From positions 51,518 through 115,517 of the forward strand of contig DAOTXN010000089.1 of the NCBI GenBank assembly GCA_034435435.1: DNA of 64,000 nt. The letters are read 5' to 3'. The position numbers and the translations under genes are program-made. The notes under the pieces were generated by a model that saw only the letters and a list, made by a program, of their open reading frames with translations, did not search any database and was not told where the DNA came from. This DNA is from DAOTXN01 sp034435435 (lineage in GTDB: Bacteria > Chloroflexota > Anaerolineae > S140-20). The stretch's first letter is position 1, and each line of letters opens with the position of its first letter. Of the stretch, positions 33,553-40,259 are shown piece by piece.

Positions 33553-34671
33553 ATGGACTGGAATGTAGACCAAATCGCCAACTTGTGCCTGACCGTTCAA
33601 CACATCCCGGCCCCCACTTTTGCCGAGCACGCGCGGGCCGAGTTCGTCGCGGCGCGCATGCGCGAGGCGGGCCTGCAAAACGTGGAAACGGACGACGCGC
33701 CCAACGTCTACGCCCGCGTCGTGGGGACGGGCAACGGACCAGGGCTGATGGTCAGCGCCCACCTGGACACGGTGTTTCCCATCGAAACCGACCTGAGCAG
33801 CCGCCGCGAAGACGACAGGCTGTTCGGTCCTGGCATCTGCGACAACAGCATGGGCGTCGCCGGCCTGCTGACCCTGGCCGAAAGACTGGCGACCGGCCGC
33901 CGGCCGCCCCCCTGCGACGTGTGGTTCATCGCCAACGCCGGCGAAGAGGGCCTGGGCGACCTGCACGGGATGCGCCGGGCTGTGGACCGGCTGGGAGCGC
34001 AGATCAAGGGTTGCATCGTGCTCGAAGGGGGTTCCGATCAGCCCTGGACCATCACCCATCGCGGGCTGGGCGTGCGGCGCTACCAGATCGAGGTAAAAGC
34101 GCGGGGCGGGCACAGTTGGGGGGCCTTTGGCGAACCCAGCGCCATCCACGTGTTGGTGCGCCTGGCCGAGCAGATCACGCGCTGGGAGGCGCCCCAGTCT
34201 CCGCGCACGACCTACAACATCGGGGTCATCCAGGGCGGCACGTCGGTCAACACTATCGCCGAATACGCCAGCCTGCTCCTGGACCTGCGCTCCGAGGATG
34301 CGGGCGAGTTGAACAGGCTCATCGCCCGCACCACCGAGCTGGTGACGGCGGCCAACGCCGCCGGTAACGCTCAGGTCACGGCTACCATTGTCGGCGACCG
34401 GCCCACGGGTGAAATCGCGCCAGACCATCCGCTGGTGGCGGCTGCGACCCGCATCCTGACCGATTTGGGCGTTCCACAGCCAGAGATATACCATCGCATC
34501 GGCAGCACCGACGCCAACATTCCGCTCAACCGGGGCATTCCTGCCGTCACGATTTATCTGACCGAGGGACACGACGCCCACCGCGTAAGCGAATGGTTGT
34601 CGCTGGAAGCGCTGCCGACCGGCATGACGGCGGCCTGGCGACTGCTGGGGTGGGCGGCCGAGAACCTGTGA
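33553..34671 (+). CDS. M20-family metallopeptidase
   Basis: 372 residues. Metal ligands and catalysis: SAHLDTVFP (His and Asp), GICDNSMGVAG (bridging Asp), NAGEEGLGD (catalytic Glu pair) and VLEGG. A dimerisation insert follows, beginning near GLGVRRYQIEVKARGGHSWG. It belongs to the ArgE/DapE/PepT-like peptidases or deacylases that act on small amide substrates in the cytoplasm. It begins 7 bases after the DinB-like gene and forms a run with the oligopeptidase upstream, which supports a role in peptide or amino acid salvage. Confidence 0.9.
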   Translation: MDWNVDQIANLCLTVQHIPAPTFAEHARAEFVAARMREAGLQNVETDDAPNVYARVVGTGNGPGLMVSAHLDTVFPIETDLSSRREDDRLFGPGICDNSMGVAGLLTLAERLATGRRPPPCDVWFIANAGEEGLGDLHGMRRAVDRLGAQIKGCIVLEGGSDQPWTITHRGLGVRRYQIEVKARGGHSWGAFGEPSAIHVLVRLAEQITRWEAPQSPRTTYNIGVIQGGTSVNTIAEYASLLLDLRSEDAGELNRLIARTTELVTAANAAGNAQVTATIVGDRPTGEIAPDHPLVAAATRILTDLGVPQPEIYHRIGSTDANIPLNRGIPAVTIYLTEGHDAHRVSEWLSLEALPTGMTAAWRLLGWAAENL

Positions 34672-34711
34672 AACACGCAAGCGGCGCAGGGAGCGCAAAG
34701 GGAGGTGCGCG

Positions 34712-35806
34712 ATGAGCTGGAAATCAGAAATTCTGGCGCGGTTTTCGGGCGAAGGTGAGGGGCGACCGTTTTATCTGCCTGATTTGACCCTGTGGTACGA
34801 TTGGCACACCGGACAGGGGACGTTGCCCGCCGAGTGGCAGGGTTTTTCGCTGCCGCAGATTTGTCGTGAGTTGGGTGTGCCGGTGTGGTGGCCCGTCCGC
34901 CCGTGGCGCTTGGAGACGCCCGGCGTGCCGGTCATCAAGACGGAGGAAAACGGCGAGCGGATCATCCGCGCTGACGCTCCGTCGGGCACGCTCATCGCGC
35001 GCTGGATGCAAATGCCCGACGGCGACTGGTGGCAGACCGAGTACCCGGTCACAGGCGAAGAGGCGTTGCCGGCGGCGCTGGAGCTGGCCCAGGCGCGTAG
35101 CTATGTGCTGGACACGGCCCGCCTGGCCGAGCTGGAGGCGCAGGACTTGGGCGAGCTCAGTCGAGCCGTGGGCGACGACGGCGTGCTGGTTCTGGAAATC
35201 CCGCGCCGCCCCATGTCTGATATTTTGCACGAGATGCTCGGCTGGAGCGACGGGCTGATGCTGTTGGGCCATCCGCTCGTACAACAGATCAACGCCGTCC
35301 TCGAAGACAAACTGCAAAGCCTGGTCGAACAGGTGGCGCAACTGCCCGGCGACCTCGTCCTCTCGCCCGATAATCTGGACGGGCAGTTTATCTCGCCGCG
35401 CTTGTTCAAAAAGAACCTGGCCGATAGTTACCGGCGCACCGCCGAGGCGCTGCACCAGCAGCATAAGCGTTTGGTCGTACACGTCGGTGGGCCGGTCCGC
35501 CATATTTTGGCGGCGCTGGCCGAGGCGGGGGTGGACGGCGTGGAGGGGATTGCAGGGCCGCCGCAGGGCGATGTGTCGCTGGCGCAAGCGCGAGAGATTG
35601 CCGGACCTGATCTGACCTTGTGGGGCGGCATCCCACAGGATTACCTGCCCGACACGCGCGATTTCGAGGAGCTGGAGGCGGCGGTGCGTCAAGCTACCCA
35701 AGAGTCCCGGGGCGACGCCCGCATGATCCTCGGCGTGGCCGACCGCGTGCCGGCTCAGGCCGACCTGGGCCGCTTGCGGGCAATTCCGTCGCTCATGGGG
35801 ATGTAG
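34712..35806 (+). CDS. Uroporphyrinogen decarboxylase-like (URO-D fold) protein
   Basis: 364 residues. The C-terminal half shows the URO-D/methylcobamide:CoM methyltransferase fold: LSPDNLDGQFISP, then HVGGPVRHILAALAEAG, GVEGIAGPPQGDVSL and GPDLTLWGGIP. In methyltransferases such as MtaA the corresponding motif is HxC with a zinc-binding Cys; here it is HVG, so the zinc site is incomplete and corrinoid methyl transfer is doubtful. There are no heme genes nearby. GGGAGGTG precedes the start. The stop codon TAG (35804-35806) is part of the GTAGGGC palindrome repeat, and the last residues LMGM are repeated 71 bases downstream. Confidence 0.72.
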   Translation: MSWKSEILARFSGEGEGRPFYLPDLTLWYDWHTGQGTLPAEWQGFSLPQICRELGVPVWWPVRPWRLETPGVPVIKTEENGERIIRADAPSGTLIARWMQMPDGDWWQTEYPVTGEEALPAALELAQARSYVLDTARLAELEAQDLGELSRAVGDDGVLVLEIPRRPMSDILHEMLGWSDGLMLLGHPLVQQINAVLEDKLQSLVEQVAQLPGDLVLSPDNLDGQFISPRLFKKNLADSYRRTAEALHQQHKRLVVHVGGPVRHILAALAEAGVDGVEGIAGPPQGDVSLAQAREIAGPDLTLWGGIPQDYLPDTRDFEELEAAVRQATQESRGDARMILGVADRVPAQADLGRLRAIPSLMGM

Positions 35807-35928
35807 GGCAGGTTTCTATACCTGCCGGCCTGTCTTCCAAGCTCAACACGCACCTGGGATAACTCATGGGGATGTAGGGCAGGTTTCTATACCTGCCCCC
35901 AGATGGCGGGTAAGAAACCCGCCCTACG
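35792..35928. repeat. Duplicated GTAGGGC palindromes
   Basis: An identical 35-base sequence occurs at 35792-35826 and 35863-35897, offset 71. It contains GTAGGGCAGGTTTC and the complementary ACCTGCC, a hairpin. A third, opposite-facing copy with the GGCGGG variant lies at 35905-35928. Family members also occur at 27079-27101, 61053-61075 and 61232-61255. The first copy supplies the stop codon of the URO-D-like gene. Confidence 0.85.
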
Positions 35929-35950
35929 GCTGTTGACAATGGAAACGACG

Positions 35951-36343
35951 ATGATTCAACCCGGTCTGAGCAATGAAACATCTCACGTGGTCGAGGAGCG
36001 CCATCTGGCCAGCGCCTGGGGCAGTGGGCTGGCGGCGGTGCTGGCGACGCCTGTGCTGGTGGCTTTTTGCGAAGAATGCGCCCGACTGAGCGTGGACCTG
36101 CTGTTGCCCGCCGGCCAGCAAACCGTCGGCGTGCGCATCGACGTGCGCCACCTGGCCGCAACGCCGCCGGGGATGCAGGTGATCCTGCGCGCCGAGTTGG
36201 TCGAGGTAGACGGGCGGCGCTTGCTTTTCCACATCGAGGCGTGGGACGCGGTGGAAAAGATCGCCGAGGCCGAGCACGAGCGCTTTATCATCGACGTGGC
36301 GCGGTTCCAGCAACGCCTGGCAGAAAAGGTTCGCTTGCGCTAG
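35951..36343 (+). CDS. FlK-like hot-dog thioesterase
   Basis: 130 residues from ATG 35951; the in-frame ATGs at 35903 and 35939 lie in or next to repeat sequence. The pattern LVAFCEECA followed by TVGVRIDVRHLAATPPGM is that of the fluoroacetyl-CoA thioesterase (FlK)-like single hot-dog family, with the conserved Glu and His. It would hydrolyse short acyl-CoA thioesters in the cytoplasm; the natural substrate is probably not fluorinated. The stop codon TAG (36341-36343) is the CTAG end of a MITE-like element, so the present C terminus was set by the insertion. Confidence 0.82.
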   Translation: MIQPGLSNETSHVVEERHLASAWGSGLAAVLATPVLVAFCEECARLSVDLLLPAGQQTVGVRIDVRHLAATPPGMQVILRAELVEVDGRRLLFHIEAWDAVEKIAEAEHERFIIDVARFQQRLAEKVRLR

Positions 36344-36437
36344 CAGCCTGTCGGAGAACCCTGTAATATAGGGCCTTGTGCCCGTTTTGTGCCCATTTTG
36401 TACGCCCACAAGGGGCTAAATTACGTCTCTCCGACAG
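36340..36437 (+). mobile_element. MITE-like element, copy 1 (right end truncated)
   Basis: It begins CTAGCAGCCTGTCGGAGA and runs through CCCTGTAATATAGGG to CTCTCCGACAG, lacking the last bases (GCTGCTAG) present in the other copies. It also lacks about 11 internal bases (TTGCTCGTTTT). The other copies are at 39895-40010 (reverse orientation) and 63605-63721. It lies between convergent genes and supplies the stop codon on each side: TAG for the thioesterase and TAA for the zinc-finger protein. Confidence 0.85.
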
Positions 36438-36597
36438 AACGACGGACTGTTTCCTCCTTATACGGCCGTTCGCCGCAGCGCAGGCAAACCTCCGCCTGCA
36501 TCGTCACGATGGCTACGTGCGCGCCGCCCCGCAACAGCTTCTCGACTTCTTTTTCAACGACTTTACCACATACCGGGCACTCACTAAATGGAAGCAT
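36421..36597 (-). CDS. YgiT-type (MqsA-like) zinc-finger protein, C terminus altered
   Basis: 58 residues from ATG 36597, chosen because AAGGAG lies 8 bases before it. CPVCGK near the N terminus and CLRCGE after about 30 residues form the CxxC...CxxC zinc site of YgiT-type domains, the N-terminal part of MqsA-like antitoxins. These small proteins usually sit next to a short toxin gene (often DUF4258 or MqsR-like); none fits in the 100 bases upstream, so this is an orphan. The last residues (SVGET) and the stop codon are encoded by the MITE-like element, so the original C terminus has been replaced. Confidence 0.72.
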   Translation of the reverse strand: MLPFSECPVCGKVVEKEVEKLLRGGAHVAIVTMQAEVCLRCGERPYKEETVRRSVGET

Positions 36598-36711
36598 CTC
36601 TTGCTCTCCTTTTGCGCCAGTCAATCCGGCGTCTCGGATCAGGGGGATAGACGGTAATCAACTTTCATCCTGCGTCACCCTATGGCTCAACTCATCTGAA
36701 ACACACCCTTT

Positions 36712-39687
36712 TTATTTTCTGCGCGCCCTGGAGGGCTGAGCCAGGGCGTGGAGCGTGTGCTGCCAGCCGTGGGGTGCAGAGGTCTTGACCGCCAGCGGCA
36801 GGAAAATCAGATTAGGCGGCGCCAGGCTGACGGTCATAATAACCACCGCGTCGGGCGCGGAAAGCAGACCCAGCGCGTCGGTGACGAGCAGGGTAAAGGT
36901 GAGCACAGCCGGGCCGCCGGGAGCCAGAAAGGTGGGTTGGCTGACGGCCGGGCTGCTCAGGAGCACGGCCGGGCCGCCGCTCTGCGTCCAGCCGAAGGTC
37001 AGGGGCAGATGACCGTCGGGGTCGTGGCTGGCGCTGCCGTCCAATGTGACCAGGGCGTGCGCGGCTGCCGTCTGGTCGGTCCCGGCCTGGGCTACCGGCG
37101 GCTGGTTGGGCGTGGCCGTGACGGTGATGACCACCGCGTCGAGTGTGGAGGGCAGGCCCAGCGCGTCGGTGACGAGCAGGGTAAAAGTGAGCACGGCCGG
37201 GCCGTCGGGAGCTAGAAAGGTGGGCTGGCTGACGGCCGGGCTGCTCAAGAGCACGACTGGCCCACCGCTCTGCGTCCAGCCGAAGACCAGAGGCATGTGC
37301 CCGTCGGGGTCGTGGCTGGCGCCGCCGTCCAGCAAGACCAGGGCGTGGGCGGCTGCCGTCTGGTCGGCCCCGGCGTGGGCTACCGGCGGCTGGTTGACGA
37401 CGGTGAGGGTCGCCGCCGCGCTGTTGTTATCGGGATTTCTATCGCTCACGCTACCGGCGATGGAGGTGGTATTGGTAAAAGAGTGTCCGCTGGGCAGCGC
37501 CGTGGAAATCTGACCGGTGAGGGTGATGACGCCGCTTACGCCGGGGACCAGATCCTGGACGGCCCACACATAGGTCGGGCTGGCGGCGGTGTCGGTGATG
37601 ACGACGCCGCTGCTGGCGACGCTGACGTGGGTGAGGCTGAGCGGTATGTGGTCGGTGATGACGACGCCGGTAGCCAGGCCGGCCGTGTTTGAAAAGGCCA
37701 GCGTAAAAGTGACGGTCGCGCCGGGCGCGGCCAGGGCGGGCGTCACCGACTTGGACATACGCAGGTCAACGGTGTAGGGCGGCATGCCGCAGTCGCCGCG
37801 CCAGGCCAGGGCCGCGATGTGAGAGTCGTCCTCTGCCGGGACCGTGACCTGTCCCAGCTCGATCAGCGCGTCGTTGAGCGGGTCGTAGCGCGCCAGGACG
37901 AGTTGCTGCGTGCCGTCTGGGTTCGCGCCGCCCGGGTAGCCCATGAGCAGCCAGGCGTTGGGGAGGGTGTCCAGCGCCTGGACGGATGCGCCGGCCGGGA
38001 GGAACGGGGCCAGGTCGCGCAGCATGGTCAGCGTGCAGGTGTTGGTCGGGCTGAGCGGGTCGGCGTCGGCGAGGGTGTAGAGCTTGCTGCCGTAGGCGGC
38101 GTAGAGCGCGCCGCCGTCGGCGCTCCAGGCCAGGCCCTCGATCTCGTAGCTGGGCGAGCCGCCGGCGCGGGTGGGACTCCAGCATTGCTCCGTGGCCGCT
38201 CCGTTGGTATAGTCAATCTGGATCATGGCCTGACCCCGGTCGGCCTGTTCGGTCCAGCCCCATAGCGTGGCGTCGGCGTCGCGGAAAGCCAGGGCCGTCA
38301 CCTCGTCGGCGCCGCTATCGCCGAGGTATGAGATGACGCCGCTGTGGCCGTCGAGCAAAAAGAGCTCGCCGGCGTGGTCGCTGCCGCCAGAGGCGGCGTA
38401 CAGCACTCCGGTGGCGGGGTGGATGTCGAGGCCCTCCAGATTGTAGGCCGGGTGCAGTGGGCCGAGGCTGGCGAGCGCCGGTGTGGTCAGTTCGGCGGTG
38501 TAGAACTGGGTGCTGTCGAGCGCGGTCCCCAGATAAAAGCGGCACTGCGCCGGGCTGGGGTCGTCGCGCGGGTTCCACGAGGTATCGCTGATCACCTGGG
38601 TAGACTGGAGGGCGATGGCGTCCCAGGGCGCCAGCTTGAAGTTTTCGCCGCCGGTATCGTTGGTATCGTCGTGGGCAATGAACACGCCGGCCGGAAAGGC
38701 GCTGCCCAGGTAAGCGTTGTTCACGTCAATGCCGTCGCTGTTGATCGTGCCGTCAATCGGACCGTTCACGATGTTGAAACTATCCACAAAGGCGTTGTTC
38801 CCCCCGCGCTCGTAGATCAGGTATTCGCTGCTGCCCTGACTGGAGGCGATTAAATAACCCTGGCTGTCATCGGGTCCGGTCACGCTGGCGTAGGCGTAAT
38901 ACAGGGTCAGTCCCTCCACGTCGGCCGTCAGGCCGTTGGGTCCGCCCACCGCGTCCACCGCGACGCGCGTCACGCCGTCGCCCGGCTCCGCGCCATACTT
39001 CCAAATGCCGACGTCCTCTTCGCCGATGTAGAGGTAGGCCATCACGTCGTCGGCCACCAGACCTTCCGACTCGCCGCTGCCGCCGACGTTGTTGATCGTG
39101 CGCACCAGGGTGGCGTTCACGTGGCCGTTGCCGCTGTCGGTCAGCTCGTACTGGTAGACATAGTAGGGACTGAGGCGGGCGCTGACAAAGGCATACAGTT
39201 TACCGCTGATGGGACTGTGGTACAGCGCCAGCCCGTAGGGTTGAAAACTGACGCCCGTCGCGCCCGTCACGTCGGTCAGTTGGCGGGTGGCAGGGTCAAT
39301 GGTGTAAACCTTGAGACTGTTGGTCGTGCGCTCGCTGGCAACCACCAGGTCTACCGGCTCTCCGGCGAGGGTCACGTTGTAGCGCAGGTCCACGTTGTTG
39401 TAGCGCGGGCTGGATACGTGTTGGATCTGGCTTCCGCCGAGGTCATAGACGTACAGGCCCCCACTGGCCGAGTTCAGCTTGTTGGCGCCGATGACGGCGC
39501 TCTGGGCCGGGTCTGTGGGGTGGATCCAGATGGCGGGGTCGTCGGCGGAATCCTGGTTGGGCATAGGGGCCGTTTCTACCGTCGCGGTGATCGAAAAGGC
39601 GGCCAATACCGGCTGAATCGCTGCTAGCCCTGCCAGGATGATCAGTAACGCCGACCACATCCGTCCGGAAAGCTGTCTTGTGTGCAT
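36712..39687 (-). CDS. Secreted beta-propeller phytase-like protein with DUF11 and PKD-like repeats
   Basis: 991 residues. A Sec signal peptide (about 1-29, ending VLAAF) is followed by a 3-phytase/beta-propeller domain (about 32-350; QDSADDPAIWIHPTDP, SEGLVADD, GLTADVEGL, NSDGIDV acidic calcium-site motifs). A second propeller-like region (about 405-640; NLEGLDIHPATG, YEIEGLAWSADG), a DUF11 domain (about 648-770) and two nearly identical PKD/Ig-like repeats (each with QTAAAHALV, ASHDPDGH and PTFLAP) come next. The C terminus has IFLPLAVK followed by about 23 further residues. Beta-propeller phytases release phosphate from phytate using calcium; the Asp-rich sites are kept. GGAG lies 9 bases before the ATG. 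Confidence 0.88.
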   Translation of the reverse strand: MHTRQLSGRMWSALLIILAGLAAIQPVLAAFSITATVETAPMPNQDSADDPAIWIHPTDPAQSAVIGANKLNSASGGLYVYDLGGSQIQHVSSPRYNNVDLRYNVTLAGEPVDLVVASERTTNSLKVYTIDPATRQLTDVTGATGVSFQPYGLALYHSPISGKLYAFVSARLSPYYVYQYELTDSGNGHVNATLVRTINNVGGSGESEGLVADDVMAYLYIGEEDVGIWKYGAEPGDGVTRVAVDAVGGPNGLTADVEGLTLYYAYASVTGPDDSQGYLIASSQGSSEYLIYERGGNNAFVDSFNIVNGPIDGTINSDGIDVNNAYLGSAFPAGVFIAHDDTNDTGGENFKLAPWDAIALQSTQVISDTSWNPRDDPSPAQCRFYLGTALDSTQFYTAELTTPALASLGPLHPAYNLEGLDIHPATGVLYAASGGSDHAGELFLLDGHSGVISYLGDSGADEVTALAFRDADATLWGWTEQADRGQAMIQIDYTNGAATEQCWSPTRAGGSPSYEIEGLAWSADGGALYAAYGSKLYTLADADPLSPTNTCTLTMLRDLAPFLPAGASVQALDTLPNAWLLMGYPGGANPDGTQQLVLARYDPLNDALIELGQVTVPAEDDSHIAALAWRGDCGMPPYTVDLRMSKSVTPALAAPGATVTFTLAFSNTAGLATGVVITDHIPLSLTHVSVASSGVVITDTAASPTYVWAVQDLVPGVSGVITLTGQISTALPSGHSFTNTTSIAGSVSDRNPDNNSAAATLTVVNQPPVAHAGADQTAAAHALVLLDGGASHDPDGHMPLVFGWTQSGGPVVLLSSPAVSQPTFLAPDGPAVLTFTLLVTDALGLPSTLDAVVITVTATPNQPPVAQAGTDQTAAAHALVTLDGSASHDPDGHLPLTFGWTQSGGPAVLLSSPAVSQPTFLAPGGPAVLTFTLLVTDALGLLSAPDAVVIMTVSLAPPNLIFLPLAVKTSAPHGWQHTLHALAQPSRARRK

Positions 39688-39761
39688 TTTCTTGCTCCGC
39701 CTGTTGCAGATATGACAACGAATCGGGGGATTGAGCGAATCTGTGACATCATCTCATCTGA

Positions 39762-39789
39762 ATCATACCAACTCTATCTCAACCGTCAG
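39762..39789 (-). promoter_or_regulatory. Promoter of the phytase-like gene
   Basis: On the minus strand CTGACG (39784-39789), a 16-base spacer and TATGAT (39762-39767), preceded by TTGG as at the subtilase promoter. The leader would be about 70 bases. The -35 match is weak. Confidence 0.45.
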
Positions 39790-39894
39790 TTTACACGCTC
39801 CGCATTGCTTTGTCTATCCCACTTTTGGGGGATGCAGGCATGTTTTTCTAACTGATTCCCAACCGGCCTAAAATGGCGGTGAAAGGTCCGCGTG

Positions 39895-40010
39895 CTAGCA
39901 GCCTGTCAGAGAGACGTCATTTAGCCCCTGGTGGGCGTCCAAAATGGGCGCAAAACGAGCAAAAACGGGCACAAGGCCCTATATTACAGGGTTCTCCGAC
40001 AGGCTGCTAG
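39895..40010 (-). mobile_element. MITE-like element, copy 2 (complete, reverse orientation)
   Basis: 116 bases bounded by CTAG on both sides. The ends read CTAGCAGCCTGTCAGAGA and, on the other strand, CTAGCAGCCTGTCGGAGA. The interior is an imperfect inverted repeat (GTAATATAGGGCC against GGGGCTAAATGAC) around a central GTTTTTGCTCGTTTTGCGCC. CTAG may be the target duplication. Confidence 0.88.
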
Positions 40011-40175
40011 GCTCGAGCCGGCGGGTGGTATGAAAGCGCGTACTGATGCGCCGGGCTTGATGACTCAGGCCCGGCGTTCTCGTTAATATCCTGGAGACTC
40101 GTAGTAACGACTTGTCGTTTACCAGAGCGACTCAAGTCGCCACTACGGCCAGAGGCAGTATTTGGCTTTCGCAAA

Positions 40176-40224
40176 GGGTGTAAACTCACCCGTTGGCGGG
40201 GGTGCTACTCCCGGCAGCGCCGGG
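40176..40224 (+). promoter_or_regulatory. Overlapping hairpins in the leader of the beta-helix gene
   Basis: GGGTG/CACCC (40176-40191) overlaps CCCG/CGGG (40189-40200), and GGG/CCC (40200-40212) overlaps CCCGGC/GCCGGG (about 40210-40224). The pairs are mutually exclusive, as in attenuators or riboswitches. I could not match it to a known RNA family. The start codon lies 36 bases downstream. Confidence 0.3.
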
Positions 40225-40259
40225 CGATTCCATCATTGACGTGACATAAAGGAGGCTTT

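Larger units (their letters stand above)
39688..40259. other. 572-base intergenic region between divergent secreted-protein genes
   Basis: It holds the minus-strand promoter at 39762-39789, MITE-like copy 2 (39895-40010), a GTAGTAACGACTT...GTCG palindrome (about 40101-40146) related to the repeat at 42895, and a run of overlapping short hairpins (40176-40224) just before the beta-helix gene. I see no coding sequence and no clear plus-strand promoter. Confidence 0.7.

Noticed and set aside
36421..36711. Toxin partner upstream of the YgiT-type protein
   Set aside because: Only about 100 bases separate it from the phytase-like gene and no reading frame of suitable length exists there.
40141..40230. 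Cyclic di-GMP riboswitch
   Set aside because: CGCAAAG and paired stems hint at it, but the order of conserved elements does not fit what I know of that RNA.
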